In this document: piece by piece, positions 8,838 to 18,420 of the stretch
How positions within the stretch are numbered: the first letter of the stretch is position 1
Layout: every line of letters starts with the position of its first letter
NCBI RefSeq assembly: GCF_003846185.1
Contig: NZ_ML123034.1
Location: 1,416,727-1,480,726 of the forward strand
Source of the DNA: Streptomyces sp. ADI96-02
GTDB taxonomy: Bacteria > Actinomycetota > Actinomycetes > Streptomycetales > Streptomycetaceae
Direction: 5' to 3'
Length of the DNA: 64,000 bases
Made by a program: the position numbers and the translations under genes
Notes under the pieces: generated by a model
The model's database searches: none
What the model was told of the DNA's origin: nothing
The model's input: the letters and a program-made list of their open reading frames with translations, nothing else

Positions 8838-9964
8838 GCGTCGTGCTCCTTCTTGATTTCGCGTACCGCATCGAGGAACGCGTCGTTCTCGGCCGGGGTG
8901 CCCGCGGTGACCCGCAGCCATCCCGGCACGCCGTTGTCCCGGACCAGGACGCCCCGGTCGAGGATCCGCCGCCAGACGGCGCGGCTGTCGTCGAAGCGGC
9001 CGAACTGGACGAAGTTGGCGTCCGATTCGGTGACCTCGTAGCCGATGGCGCGCAGCTCGGCCACCAGCCGGTCGCGCTCGCTCTTGAGCTGCGCGACGTA
9101 CCCCAGCAGCGTATCGGTGTGCTCCAGGGCGGCGAGCGCGGTGGCCTGGGTGACGGAGGAGAGGTGGTAGGGCAGCCGGACCAGCTGGACCGCGTCGACG
9201 ACGGCCGGGTCGGCGGCGAGGTAGCCGAGGCGGAGCCCGGCCGCGCCGAACGCCTTGGACATGGTCCGTGAGAGGACCAGGTTGCGGCGGCCCTCGATCA
9301 GCGGGAGCAGCGAGGGGTGGTGGCTGAACTCCCCGTACGCCTCGTCGACGACGACCATCGAGGGTCCGGCGGCCTGGGCCGCCTCGTACAGGGCGAGGAC
9401 GGTGTCGGCGTCCACGGCGGTGCCGGTGGGGTTGTTGGGCGAGGTGATGAAGACGACCTCGGGCCGGTGGGCGGCGATGGCGGCGCGGGCGGCGTCCACG
9501 TCGATGGTGAAGTCGTCGTCGCGCGGGCCGGAGATCCAGCCGGTGCCGGTGCCCCGGGAGATCAGGGCGTGCATGGAGTACGAGGGTTCGAAGCCGATGG
9601 CGGTGCGGCCGGGCCCGCCGAAGGTCTGGAGCAGTTGCTGGAGGACCTCGTTGGAGCCGTTGGCGGCCCAGACGTGGGCGGCGGTGACCTCGTGCCCGGC
9701 GGTGCGGGTGAGGTAGCGGGCCAGCTCGGTGCGCAGCTCGACGGCGTCGCGGTCCGGGTAGCGGTTGAGGCCGCGGGCGGCCTCGCGGACGCGTTCGGCG
9801 ATGCGCTCGACCAGCGCCTCGGGCAGCGGGTAGGGGTTCTCGTTGGTGTTGAGCCGGACCGGGACGTCGAGCTGGGGGGCTCCGTACGGGGACTGGCCGC
9901 GCAGTTCGTCGCGGATGGGGAGCTCGTCCCAGGCGTTGCGGGGGGTGGTGCTGCCGTTCGTCAC
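8834..9964 (-). CDS. hisC: Histidinol-phosphate aminotransferase
   Basis: A 376-residue fold-type-I PLP aminotransferase that converts imidazole acetol phosphate to histidinol phosphate. The PLP lysine lies in [19 protein letters not shown], with ITSPNNPTG and VVDEAYGEF before it. The start is a GTG at 9964, overlapping the hisD TGA (GTGA), which places the conserved [12 protein letters not shown] near residue 37 as expected. It is coupled to hisD upstream and hisB downstream. Confidence 0.97.
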   Translation of the reverse strand: MTNGSTTPRNAWDELPIRDELRGQSPYGAPQLDVPVRLNTNENPYPLPEALVERIAERVREAARGLNRYPDRDAVELRTELARYLTRTAGHEVTAAHVWAANGSNEVLQQLLQTFGGPGRTAIGFEPSYSMHALISRGTGTGWISGPRDDDFTIDVDAARAAIAAHRPEVVFITSPNNPTGTAVDADTVLALYEAAQAAGPSMVVVDEAYGEFSHHPSLLPLIEGRRNLVLSRTMSKAFGAAGLRLGYLAADPAVVDAVQLVRLPYHLSSVTQATALAALEHTDTLLGYVAQLKSERDRLVAELRAIGYEVTESDANFVQFGRFDDSRAVWRRILDRGVLVRDNGVPGWLRVTAGTPAENDAFLDAVREIKKEHDA

Positions 9965-11283
9965 TGCTGCGGAACCTTCCAGCCGAACCGCGCCTTGAGC
10001 GCCGCGCCGTGGGCGGGCAGGTCCTCCGCCTCGGCGAGGGTCACGACGTGGTGGGCGACCTCGGCGAGCGCGTCGCGGGTGTAGTCGACGATGTGGATGC
10101 CGCGCAGGAAGGACTGCACGGACAGGCCCGAGGAGTGGCAGGCGCAGCCGCCGGTGGGCAGCACGTGGTTGGAGCCGGCGCAGTAGTCGCCGAGCGAGAC
10201 GGGCGACCAGGGGCCGACGAAGATCGCTCCGGCGTTGCGGACCCGGTCGGCGACGGCGGCGGCCCCGGCGGTCTGGATCTCCAGGTGCTCGGCCCCGTAC
10301 GCGTCGACGACCTTGAGGCCGTCGTCGAGGGAGGAGACCAGGACGATCGCGGACTGGCGTCCGGCGAGCGCGGGCTCGATGCGGTCCTCGACGTGCTTGG
10401 ACGCGGCGACCTGCGGGGCCAGTTCGGCCTCGGTGGCGGCGGCCAGCTCCTCGGAGTCGGTGACCAGGACGGCGGCGGCCATCGGGTCGTGCTCGGCCTG
10501 GCTGATCAGGTCGGCGGCGACGTGCACCGGGTCGGCGGTGGCGTCGGCGAGGATCGCGATCTCGGTGGGTCCGGCCTCGGCGTCGATGCCGATGCGGCCC
10601 TTGAGCAGGCGCTTGGCGGCGGCGACGTAGATGTTGCCGGGGCCGGTGACCAGGTTGACCGGCAGGCAGTCCTCGGTGCCGTAGGCGAACATCGCGACGG
10701 CCTGGGCGCCGCCGGCCGCGTACACCTCGTCGACGCCGAGCAGGGCGCAGGCGGCGAGGATGGTGGGGTGCGGCAGCCCGTCGAAGTCCTTCTGGGGCGG
10801 GGAGGCGACGGCGATGCCCTCGACGCCGGCCTCCTGGGCCGGGACGACGTTCATCACGACGGAGGACGGGTAGACCGAGCGCCCGCCGGGCACGTAGAGG
10901 CCGACGCGCTCGACGGGCACCCACTTCTCGGTGACGGCGCCGCCGGGGACGACCTGCGTGGTGTGCGTGGTGCGGCGCTGCGCGCGGTGGACGAGGCGGG
11001 CGCGGCGGACCGACTCCTCCAGGGCGGCGCGGACGGCCGGGTCGAGCCCGTCGAGCGCGCGGGTGAGGGCGGCTGCCGGGACGCGGACCGACTCGATCCG
11101 GACACCGTCGAACTTCTCTCCCCACTCGATCACTGCCGCGGAGCCGCGATGGCGTACGTCCTCGCAGATGGGCCGCACCGTCTCCAGGGCGGCTTCCACG
11201 TCGAACTCGGCACGGGGCAGCAGGTCGCGCAGGTCGGCGCCCTCGGGGAGGACGTCGCCGCGCAGATCGATTCGAGAGATCAC
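9961..11283 (-). CDS. hisD: Histidinol dehydrogenase
   Basis: A 440-residue NAD-dependent zinc enzyme catalysing the last two oxidations, histidinol to histidine. Signatures include [26 protein letters not shown] and [10 protein letters not shown] (catalytic and zinc-ligand region). The GTG at 11283 ([10 protein letters not shown]) is chosen because the family begins here; upstream codons of the longer frame are not conserved and run into the divergent intergenic region. It is the first gene of the main his operon. The Shine-Dalgarno is weak. Confidence 0.97.
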   Translation of the reverse strand: MISRIDLRGDVLPEGADLRDLLPRAEFDVEAALETVRPICEDVRHRGSAAVIEWGEKFDGVRIESVRVPAAALTRALDGLDPAVRAALEESVRRARLVHRAQRRTTHTTQVVPGGAVTEKWVPVERVGLYVPGGRSVYPSSVVMNVVPAQEAGVEGIAVASPPQKDFDGLPHPTILAACALLGVDEVYAAGGAQAVAMFAYGTEDCLPVNLVTGPGNIYVAAAKRLLKGRIGIDAEAGPTEIAILADATADPVHVAADLISQAEHDPMAAAVLVTDSEELAAATEAELAPQVAASKHVEDRIEPALAGRQSAIVLVSSLDDGLKVVDAYGAEHLEIQTAGAAAVADRVRNAGAIFVGPWSPVSLGDYCAGSNHVLPTGGCACHSSGLSVQSFLRGIHIVDYTRDALAEVAHHVVTLAEAEDLPAHGAALKARFGWKVPQQ

Positions 11284-11323
11284 ACCGCAATTCTCGCAGA
11301 CCGCTCCGGAGCGCCGGTCGGCC

Positions 11324-11340
11324 GTATCACTGGCTGATAC
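11324..11340. promoter_or_regulatory. Inverted repeat upstream of hisD
   Basis: GTATCA-CTGGC-TGATAC, with perfect 6-bp arms, lies about 40 nt upstream of the hisD start, between hisD and the divergent gene at 11443. Position and symmetry suit an operator controlling the his operon. The protein that might bind is unknown. Confidence 0.45.
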
Positions 11341-11442
11341 ATGTCCCAGCCATGTCCGGCCGCCCCATCTGACCATCGGTGTTCACGCCGTCACACAGAG
11401 GGAAGAACAGCGGTACGGCATGGGTGTACGGAGGGAGCGGCA

Positions 11443-13044
11443 GTGAGCGAGCCGCACGAAGGCGACATCCCGGACGGCCTCAGCGCAGCGGAGCTGGGCA
11501 TGTGGCAGTCCTTCCGCAACGGGACCACCTACGACTTGCGCAGCTACGACGCGACCCGCAACGATCCGTTCGCCCCGCACGTGTGGGGACCCGAGCGGAG
11601 CGTAGGCGCGCGCACGGTGGCGCGGCTGCTGCTGAGCGGCCCGCCGGCCCGGCCGGGCCGGGTGGCGGCGCTGAAGCTCCGCGGGGTGCGGATCACCGGG
11701 AAGCTGGATCTGGCGGGCGGGCAGGTCTCTCCGTACGTGGAGCTGACCGGCTGCCGCTTCGAGCAGGAGGTGGTGCTTCCGGAGTGCCACTTCACGACGT
11801 TGCGGATGGTGGGGTGCGCCCTGCCCCGGCTGGAGGCGGCCCGGCTGCGCACGGAGGGGGACCTGCATCTGCCGCGCTGCCGGATCGCCCGGGGGATCCG
11901 GCTCACCGACGCGCAGATCGGCACCGACCTGCTGATCAACCAGCTCAGCGTCGGCTCCGACCGTCACGGGCGGGCCTTCGTCGGGGACGGCATGGCGGTC
12001 GCGCAGGACCTCCAGGCCGAGATGGTCGAGACGCGCGGCGAGGTGAGTCTGCGCGGGGCGAAGGTGGGCGGCTCGCTGAGTCTGCGCGGGAGCAGGCTGC
12101 GCGCCGGGGACGGCCGCCGCGCGCTGAACGCGCCGCAGCTGACGGTGGAGCGCACGCTCTACATGACCGAGGCGTGGGTGAGCGTCGACACGGGCGAGCA
12201 GGGCACCACTCCCCCGTACGGCGTGGTGTTCGCGCCGACTCCGGCGCGCGGGACGCGTTCGCAGGCGTTCGAGTCCCGCGGCGGGGTGCGGCTGGACGAC
12301 GGGCGGTTCGGGGACGCGGTGGACCTGCACAAGGCGCGGTTCACGATGACCCGTCAGGAGGAGCTGTCGCTGCGCCGGATCGTGACGCCGGAGCTGCGGT
12401 TCAACGCGGAGCGCCCGGAGGAGGGCCGGGTCGTGCTGAACGGCGCGAAGGTGGTCACCCTGATCGACCTGTCCACGAGCTGGCCGGGGCCGGGCGGTCT
12501 GGCGATGGGCGGCTTCGTCTACGAGAACCTGGTCCCCTACGGGCACTTCCCGCTCTCCCGCCGCCTGGAGTGGGTCCTGGCGGCGACCCCGGAGTACGTT
12601 CCCGAGCCGTACGAACGGCTCGCCGCGGTGCTGCGCAGCTGCGGGGAGGACGCGGACGCGCGTGAGGTGCTGCTCGCCAAGCAGCGCCGCCGCCGCGAGA
12701 CGCTGCCGACCGCGGCCAAGCTGTGGGGCTACCTCCAGGACTGGACGGTGGCGTACGGCTACCGGCCGGGGCGGGCGGCGGTGTGGATGGCGGTCCTGTG
12801 GGCGGCGGGCACGGCGGCCTTCGCGCAGTACGACCCGGCGTCGCTCAAGGGCCAGGAGCATCCCGAGTGGAATCCGGCCCTGTACGCGCTGGACCTCCTG
12901 GTGCCGGTCATCGACCTCGGGCAGGACGGCTACTGGCGGATGGAGGGCGGCTGGCAGTGGACGGCGGCCGGTCTGGTTCTGGTGGGGTGGATATTGGCCA
13001 CCACGGTGGCGGCCGGCGCCTCCCGGCTGCTGCGCCGGGGCTGA
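11443..13044 (+). CDS. Predicted beta-helix protein with two C-terminal membrane helices
   Basis: A 533-residue protein, often annotated only as an oxidoreductase or hypothetical; I see no nucleotide-binding or redox motif to support the former. Residues about 75-350 show repeated short turns such as LRGVRITGKLDLAGG, LRGAKVGGSLSLRGS and LNGAKVVTLIDLS, the pattern of a right-handed beta-helix. A charged helical segment follows, then membrane helices near 444-463 and 508-527, so the repeat domain is probably cytoplasmic or surface-anchored. The GTG at 11443 is chosen because GGAGGGAG lies 6-7 nt upstream. It is divergent from hisD and followed by a terminator. Confidence 0.8.
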   Translation: MSEPHEGDIPDGLSAAELGMWQSFRNGTTYDLRSYDATRNDPFAPHVWGPERSVGARTVARLLLSGPPARPGRVAALKLRGVRITGKLDLAGGQVSPYVELTGCRFEQEVVLPECHFTTLRMVGCALPRLEAARLRTEGDLHLPRCRIARGIRLTDAQIGTDLLINQLSVGSDRHGRAFVGDGMAVAQDLQAEMVETRGEVSLRGAKVGGSLSLRGSRLRAGDGRRALNAPQLTVERTLYMTEAWVSVDTGEQGTTPPYGVVFAPTPARGTRSQAFESRGGVRLDDGRFGDAVDLHKARFTMTRQEELSLRRIVTPELRFNAERPEEGRVVLNGAKVVTLIDLSTSWPGPGGLAMGGFVYENLVPYGHFPLSRRLEWVLAATPEYVPEPYERLAAVLRSCGEDADAREVLLAKQRRRRETLPTAAKLWGYLQDWTVAYGYRPGRAAVWMAVLWAAGTAAFAQYDPASLKGQEHPEWNPALYALDLLVPVIDLGQDGYWRMEGGWQWTAAGLVLVGWILATTVAAGASRLLRRG

Positions 13045-13072
13045 CCGTACGAGCAGTTCGAACCGGCTCCGG

Positions 13073-13106
13073 CCCCGGGTCCCGCCGTATCCGGTGGGAC
13101 CCGGGG
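13073..13106 (+). terminator. Rho-independent-type hairpin
   Basis: 11-bp perfect GC arms (13073-13083 and 13096-13106), extendable inward with one wobble, lie 29 nt after the stop of the beta-helix gene. It separates that gene from the next plus-strand gene. Confidence 0.7.
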
Positions 13107-13265
13107 GTGCGCCGGGCGGTGACGGATGAGGCTGCTGGGAGGATGTTTTCCAGCCAACCGCTGTCATTTCCTTTGCCTTTTCTTGACTCGGAGCGGTACA
13201 ACCCCTCCACTCGCCACAGAAGCTTCACAGCGCACCTCTGGCGCGGCCCTCACCAGCGCTTTTCA

Positions 13266-14306
13266 ATGGTCCGCACCATGGCATTCCTTCGCGCTCTGCT
13301 CAGTACCGCGCGCATGATCCGGCACAGCCCCCCGCTGTCGGCCGGACGGCCCGCGGACGACGCGGTGCTGCTCGACGCGCCCGACGAGCGGCTCTCTCCG
13401 GCGCTGGTGGCCGCCGCCCTGGGCGACCCCCGGCCCGCCGCCGGCCTGCTCGCCGCCACCCGCGCCGAGGCCGACTGGGAGAACCGCGACCGCTACGTCG
13501 GCCGGCTCGTCGCCTTCGCCCGCAACCGGGACGGCTGGCTCGTCGACTGGCTGGCCGCCGCCCCGCGCGACCCGGACGCCCTGCTGGTCAAGGCGGAGCT
13601 GGCGGTCCACCGCGCGTGGGAGTCGCCCGCCCGCGCGGAACGGCTGCGCGAGGTCGGCCCGATGATCGCCGCCGCCGCCGAGGCGGACCCGCGCGACCCG
13701 GTGCCGTGGCGGCTCGCCCTGGACCACGCCCGCGGCGCCCACGCCACGCACACCGCGTTCGAGTCGCTGTGGGAGCAGGCGGTGCGCCGCGCCCCGCACC
13801 ACTACGGCTGCCATGTGGCGGCGCTGCGCTACCTCTCCGCCGCCTGGTACGGCTCGCACCGCGAGTGCTTCGACTTCGCCGAGCGGGCCGCCGAGGACGC
13901 CCTGCCCGACTCCCTGGTGCAGGCCCTGCCGGTACGGGCCGCCTTCGCGCTGCTGCTGGACACCCAGGCGGCCGGGCGGGCCGGTTCGGTGCTGGAGGAG
14001 CGCGTCGACGCGGCGGCGGACCTGGCCATCCGGCTGTCGGCCGCCTACCGGCCCGGCGACCCCTGGCCCGCCGAGGTCCGCAACCTGCTCGCGTACGTCC
14101 TGCTCGCCCGGGGCCGATGGGCCGAGGCGCTCGACCAGTTCGACGTGATCGGCCCGTACGCGACGTCCTTCCCCTGGTCGTCGGTGTCGGACGACGCGCT
14201 CGGCCGCTTCCTGGACGCACGTGACGGGGCACGCCTCCAGGTGGCCTCCTTGACCCCGTTGCGCGACCGGCCCGACCGCGGCCGGCCGCGCGGCCATTAC
14301 GCTTGA
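13266..14306 (+). CDS. Conserved TPR-like helical protein, function unknown
   Basis: A 346-residue soluble, Ala/Arg-rich all-helical protein. Runs such as WYGSHRECFDFAERAA and the overall helix-turn-helix periodicity resemble DUF4034/TPR-like repeat proteins; that is only a resemblance. No catalytic motif or membrane helix is seen. ATG codons at 13266 and 13278 are both possible and neither has a clear Shine-Dalgarno. The stop overlaps the region just before the LON-domain gene, so the two are probably cotranscribed. Confidence 0.75.
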   Translation: MVRTMAFLRALLSTARMIRHSPPLSAGRPADDAVLLDAPDERLSPALVAAALGDPRPAAGLLAATRAEADWENRDRYVGRLVAFARNRDGWLVDWLAAAPRDPDALLVKAELAVHRAWESPARAERLREVGPMIAAAAEADPRDPVPWRLALDHARGAHATHTAFESLWEQAVRRAPHHYGCHVAALRYLSAAWYGSHRECFDFAERAAEDALPDSLVQALPVRAAFALLLDTQAAGRAGSVLEERVDAAADLAIRLSAAYRPGDPWPAEVRNLLAYVLLARGRWAEALDQFDVIGPYATSFPWSSVSDDALGRFLDARDGARLQVASLTPLRDRPDRGRPRGHYA

Positions 14307-14311
14307 GCGTT

Positions 14312-15076
14312 GTGACCACCGCCCGTCTTCCCCTTTTCCCGCTGAACGCGGTGCTGTTCCCCGGCCTCGTGCTGCCGCTCAACGTCTTCGAGGAGCGATA
14401 TCGCGCCATGATGCGGGAGCTGCTGAAGACCGACGAGGACGAGCCTCGCCGCTTCGTCGTGGTCGCGATCCGCGACGGCCGCGAGACCGCCCCCACGGCC
14501 ACCGGCATGCCGGACACCGTCGCCGCCGCGCCTCCCGCCGAACGCGCCCCCGCCGAGGGCTTCGGCCCCGACCCGATCCAGTCCTTCCACCGGGTCGGCT
14601 GCGTCGCCGACGCGGCCACGATCCGCGAACGGGCCGACGGCAGCTTCGAGGTCCTGGCCACCGGCACCACCCGGGTCAGGCTCCTCTCGGTCGACGCGAG
14701 CGGCCCGTACCTGAGCGCCGAGGTGGAGGAGCTGACGGAGGAGCCCGCCGGGGAGGACGGGGGCGACGAGGCCGGGGCGCTCGCCGAGGGCGTGCTGCGC
14801 GCCTTCCGCTCCTACCAGAAGCGGCTGGCGGGAGCCAGCGAACGCTCGCTGACCACCGGCGCGGAGCTGCCCGACGACCCGGCCGTCGTCTCCTACCTCG
14901 TCGCGGCGGCCACCGTCCTGGACGTCCCCACCAAGCAGCGGCTCCTCCAGGCCCCGGACACCGCGACCCGGCTCCGCGAGGAGCTGGCGCTGCTGCGCAA
15001 GGAGACCGCGGTCATCCGGCACCTGCCGTCGCTGCCCGCCACCGAACTCACCCGCGCCCCGACCCACCCCAACTGA
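14312..15076 (+). CDS. LON substrate-binding-domain protein
   Basis: A 254-residue stand-alone N-terminal LON domain. It opens with LPLFPLNAVLFPGLVLPLNV and FEERYRAMM, the domain signature, and continues with VGCVADAATIRERADGSF. There is no AAA+ or protease domain, so it is not a Lon protease; such proteins are thought to bind substrates or partners. The GTG at 14312 is chosen since the domain starts within six residues; a TTG at 14303 is also in frame. It lies 6 nt after the preceding gene and 14 nt before the YbaK gene, a likely operon. Confidence 0.88.
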   Translation: MTTARLPLFPLNAVLFPGLVLPLNVFEERYRAMMRELLKTDEDEPRRFVVVAIRDGRETAPTATGMPDTVAAAPPAERAPAEGFGPDPIQSFHRVGCVADAATIRERADGSFEVLATGTTRVRLLSVDASGPYLSAEVEELTEEPAGEDGGDEAGALAEGVLRAFRSYQKRLAGASERSLTTGAELPDDPAVVSYLVAAATVLDVPTKQRLLQAPDTATRLREELALLRKETAVIRHLPSLPATELTRAPTHPN

Positions 15077-15090
15077 GCGAGGACCACCCG

Positions 15091-15591
15091 GTGGCGAAGA
15101 AGCCGAGGAAGCAGACGGGCTCCACCCCGGCCACGGTCGCCCTGACCGCGGCCGGCGCCGCCTTCACCGTCCACGCCTACGACCACGACCCGGCCACCCC
15201 GTCCTACGGCGAGGAGGCCGCCGAGGCCCTGGGCCTCTCCCCCGACCGGGTCTTCAAGACGCTGGTCGCGGACGTGGACGGCGCGCTGACGGTGGCGGTC
15301 GTGCCGGTCGCCGGCTCCCTGGACCTCAAGGCCCTGGCCGCCGCGGTGGGCGGCAAGCGCGCGGCCATGGCCGACCCGGCCGCCGCCGAGCGCACCACGG
15401 GCTACGTGCGCGGCGGCATCTCGCCGCTGGGCCAGCGCAAGCGCCTGCGCACGGTGCTGGACGCGTCCGCCCGGAGCCATCCCACGATCTGCGTCTCGGC
15501 CGGCCGCCGGGGCCTGGAGGTCGAACTGCCGGCCGCCGACCTGGCCGCGCTCACCGGGGCCTCCTTCGCGCCGATCGCCCGGCCGGGCTGA
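15091..15591 (+). CDS. ybaK: Cys-tRNA(Pro)/Cys-tRNA(Cys) deacylase, YbaK type
   Basis: A 166-residue INS/YbaK-superfamily trans-editing enzyme expected to hydrolyse misacylated Cys-tRNA(Pro). The N-terminal TPATVALTAAGAAFTVHAY and the DRVFKTLVAD segment with the catalytic Lys (FKTL) are typical, as are GGISPLGQRKRL and the C-terminal RRGLEVEL. The GTG at 15091 has GAGGA 8 nt upstream. It is the last gene of the plus-strand run; the next gene converges on it. Confidence 0.92.
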   Translation: MAKKPRKQTGSTPATVALTAAGAAFTVHAYDHDPATPSYGEEAAEALGLSPDRVFKTLVADVDGALTVAVVPVAGSLDLKALAAAVGGKRAAMADPAAAERTTGYVRGGISPLGQRKRLRTVLDASARSHPTICVSAGRRGLEVELPAADLAALTGASFAPIARPG

Positions 15592-15612
15592 GGCGCGCCC
15601 GGACCCCGGCGG

Positions 15613-16347
15613 TCACGGGGCCGGGGCCGCCCCGGGCCCGGCGGCTCCGCCCGCCGGAGGCGAGTGCGGCGGCTCGGACGGGCCCGCCTGCGGCCCCTGG
15701 TCCGGTCCCCCGTAGTACGAGGCCACGTCGTACGGGGCCCACTCCGGCTCCGGGTCGCGCGGTCCGAAGGCCCCGGTCAGCACCAGGTGCACGGCCAGCG
15801 CGGCGAACGGCCAGACCAGCACGGCCACCCACACGGAGTGCAGTTCCAGCGGCGCGTCGAAGGTGACGCCCCGCCCGGCCGCGCGGGCCCGCGCCACCAC
15901 GTCCGAGGACGGTCCCAGCCAGTGGCCGACCCCCCAGGCCAGCAGCGACGCGAACAGCGCGCCCAGGGCCAGTCCCACCACCACCAGCACGCCCCCGCGG
16001 CGCAGCCGCCAGAAGACGACGGCCGCCGAGACGACGCCGAAGGCGAGGGCCAGCAGGACGTACGTACCGTCCGCGCCGATCGCCTCCTCGCCCTCGCTGT
16101 TCTTCAGGAAGACGGCCGTGTCGTCGGAGACCAGCGGGACCCGGGGAGCGAGCCAGAACCACAGCAGACCGAGCAGCACGCCCGCGATCGCGACCAGGAC
16201 GACGACCGCGGCGGCCTGACGGAGTTCCGTCGCGGTGTCCGGGTCGTCCGGAGCCCCTGAGCCGGGCGCGAGGTGCGAGCCCGTGGGCGGGTTCTGCCAC
16301 GGATCGTGGGGGTTCGGCTGGTGGGGCGGCGTCAGAGGTGCGGTCAC
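15613..16347 (-). CDS. Four-helix membrane protein (DUF2567-like)
   Basis: A 244-residue protein with a Pro-rich N-terminus, membrane helices at about 44-66, 95-113, 118-140 and 169-190, and a Gly/Pro-rich tail. The helix pattern and the polar, partly acidic loop between helices one and two resemble DUF2567-type actinobacterial membrane proteins, but I am not certain of the family. The GTG at 16347 begins MTAPLTPPHQPN. It lies 60 nt beyond an ABC-2 permease in the same direction and may be cotranscribed with it. No function is assigned. Confidence 0.7.
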   Translation of the reverse strand: MTAPLTPPHQPNPHDPWQNPPTGSHLAPGSGAPDDPDTATELRQAAAVVVLVAIAGVLLGLLWFWLAPRVPLVSDDTAVFLKNSEGEEAIGADGTYVLLALAFGVVSAAVVFWRLRRGGVLVVVGLALGALFASLLAWGVGHWLGPSSDVVARARAAGRGVTFDAPLELHSVWVAVLVWPFAALAVHLVLTGAFGPRDPEPEWAPYDVASYYGGPDQGPQAGPSEPPHSPPAGGAAGPGAAPAP

Positions 16348-16410
16348 CGTGCCATCGTGCCAGGCCGTTCTGTGAGGCGCCTCACCGGATACCGGCCGGG
16401 CGTCCGGCCC

Positions 16411-17250
16411 TCAGCGGACGGCGGCCTTCCGGTAGGCCCAGGTGGCCACCGCGAGCGAGAGGACCCCGACCGCCGCGCACACCGCGAGGAAGAAGCCGAT
16501 CATCGCCCAGTCGGGCCGCGCGTCGAACGAGCGGGCCAGCGCCTCCACTCCGTACGTCGACGGGAGCAGGTCGCGCGCCCAGCCCACCGGCTCCGGCAGC
16601 CGGTCCGCCGGCAGCACGCCGAGCAGCAGCGCGGCGGACATGCCCAGCTGGCCCAGCAGCGTGGCCAGCTCCTGACGCGGGGCCAGCAGCCCGAGCGCCG
16701 CGCCCAGGCCCGCCAGGGCCGCGCCGGAGAGCGGGATGACCGCGGCCAGCACCCACAGATGGGTCATCGGGAGCTGGAACAGCACGCTTCCGGTGATCGC
16801 CGTGAAGATCGTTCCGGGCACGGTGAACGAGGCGTACGCGGCGGCGGCCCCGAGCACCACCGCGGCGGGCGGCACCGGCAGGGTGGCGTAGTGGTCGAGC
16901 CCGCCGCCGGCCCGCAACTGGCCGAAGTACTGGGCCAGCAGGTTGAGCGCGACGAACGCCACGACCAGCACGCTGGATCCCGCGACGACCGCCCGCGCCT
17001 CGGAGCCGCCGTCCACGACGCCCCGCATCAGGACCATGATCCCGACGGACTGGAAGGTCGCCACGAACAGCAGCGGGATCCGGGCGACGCGCGCCCGGGA
17101 GAGCTGGGCGCGGTAGACGGCGGCCAGCGAGGGCAGCAGCCGGGCGCGCGGCGCGAGGGGCGCGGGAGCCGTCCGCGCGGCGGGGCCGGCGGGGCCGGGC
17201 AGGGGCCGGACCCGCGACGGCGCGGTTCTGGCCGGAATGATGCTCGTCAC
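16411..17250 (-). CDS. ABC-2 type transporter permease
   Basis: A 279-residue permease with six predicted membrane helices after a 40-residue Pro/Ala/Arg-rich cytoplasmic leader. The PSTYGVEALARSF segment before the last helix is typical of ABC-2 export permeases. It pairs with the ATPase encoded 137 nt upstream in the same direction. The cargo is unknown; drug or lipid export is the usual guess for the family. The GTG at 17250 is the only good start. Confidence 0.9.
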   Translation of the reverse strand: MTSIIPARTAPSRVRPLPGPAGPAARTAPAPLAPRARLLPSLAAVYRAQLSRARVARIPLLFVATFQSVGIMVLMRGVVDGGSEARAVVAGSSVLVVAFVALNLLAQYFGQLRAGGGLDHYATLPVPPAAVVLGAAAAYASFTVPGTIFTAITGSVLFQLPMTHLWVLAAVIPLSGAALAGLGAALGLLAPRQELATLLGQLGMSAALLLGVLPADRLPEPVGWARDLLPSTYGVEALARSFDARPDWAMIGFFLAVCAAVGVLSLAVATWAYRKAAVR

Positions 17251-17386
17251 CTGAGGCCGCTCCCCTTCGACACGTCCGGTCCGTACCGCACACTCACCAC
17301 GTCCGTCCCGCTCGCCGCGTTCCGCACGTCCGCCGGACCCGGCGCGCCGGACGCGCCCGGCGCGTCCGCTCCGCGTACGTGGTTCC

Positions 17387-18412
17387 TCACGCCTTCACCA
17401 GCCCCTTGGTCGCATTGGCCGCGTCTCCTCCGAGGGCCAGGTAGACATCTTCCAGGCTGGGCGTCGCCAGGGTGAAATCGTCCAGCGCGGCGAACGCCTC
17501 GCCGCCCGTCACCGCGGCCACCGCGGCCCGCGCCTCGTCCGGGCCCAGCCGCAGCACCCAGCGCCGCCCGGACTCCTGGGCCGAGGGGCGCAGCGCGGCC
17601 ACCTCCGGCACGTCCAGCGGGGCGCGCTCGCGCCACACCAGCTCGACGCGGACCTCGCCGGCCACCTGCTCCTTGAGCCCGGCGGGGGTGTCGCAGGCGA
17701 TGACCCGGCCGCGTTCCAGGACGGCGACCCGGTCGAGGACGGTCTCCGCCTCGATGACGTTGTGGGTGACCAGCAGGACGGTGGCCCCGTGCTCGGCCCG
17801 GCGGCGGTCCACGGCGGCCCAGACGGCCCGGCGGGCGACCGGGTCCATGCCGGTCGTCGGTTCGTCCAGGACCAGCACCGGGCGCTCGCCGACCAGGGTC
17901 GCGGCGAAGCAGGCGAGCCGGCGCTGACCGCCGGAGAGCTTCTTCAGGGGCCGCCCGGCCAGCGGGGTGAGGCCGAGCTCGTCCAGTACGGCGTCCCGTT
18001 CGGCGCGGGCCTCCCGGACGGCGAGACCGCGCAGCCGTCCGGTGGTCTCGGCGGCCAGGGAGACCGTCAGCTCGTCGAGGGCGGTGGACTCCTGCCCCAG
18101 GTACCCGATCAGCCGGGAGGCCCGCTCGGGGTGGCGTACGAGGTCGTGGCCCAGCACTTCGACGCTGCCGGAGTCGGGCCGCATCAGCCCGGTGAGCTGC
18201 CGCACCAGGGTGGACTTGCCCGCGCCGTTGGGGCCGAGCAGTCCGAAGATCTCGCCGCGCCGCACATCGAGGCTGATTTCGTCGGTGGCCCGCACCTCGG
18301 GAGTGGCGGGCGCACCCCGACGGCCCCGGACGGCGGGATAGGTCTTGACCAGCCCGCGCACCGCGCACACGGTGGCGGTGCCCCTCTGCGCCTGTGCTGT
18401 GCCCGTACTCAC
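17387..18412 (-). CDS. ABC transporter ATP-binding protein
   Basis: A 341-residue ATPase of the DrrA/CcmA export class. Walker A GPNGAGKST (about 60-68), signature LSGGQRRLACFA, Walker B VLVLDEPTTGMDP and the switch His in LLVTHNVIEAE are all intact, so it should hydrolyse ATP. A C-terminal regulatory domain of about 100 residues follows. It partners the ABC-2 permease downstream. The GTG at 18412 lacks a Shine-Dalgarno; a TAGGGT hexamer 8 nt upstream suggests leaderless translation. Confidence 0.93.
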   Translation of the reverse strand: MSTGTAQAQRGTATVCAVRGLVKTYPAVRGRRGAPATPEVRATDEISLDVRRGEIFGLLGPNGAGKSTLVRQLTGLMRPDSGSVEVLGHDLVRHPERASRLIGYLGQESTALDELTVSLAAETTGRLRGLAVREARAERDAVLDELGLTPLAGRPLKKLSGGQRRLACFAATLVGERPVLVLDEPTTGMDPVARRAVWAAVDRRRAEHGATVLLVTHNVIEAETVLDRVAVLERGRVIACDTPAGLKEQVAGEVRVELVWRERAPLDVPEVAALRPSAQESGRRWVLRLGPDEARAAVAAVTGGEAFAALDDFTLATPSLEDVYLALGGDAANATKGLVKA

Positions 18413-18420
18413 GAGGTACT

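Noticed and set aside
13183-13202. TTGACT...TACAAC as a promoter before the helical protein gene
   Set aside because: The two hexamers are only 8 nt apart, far from the 16-19 nt needed.
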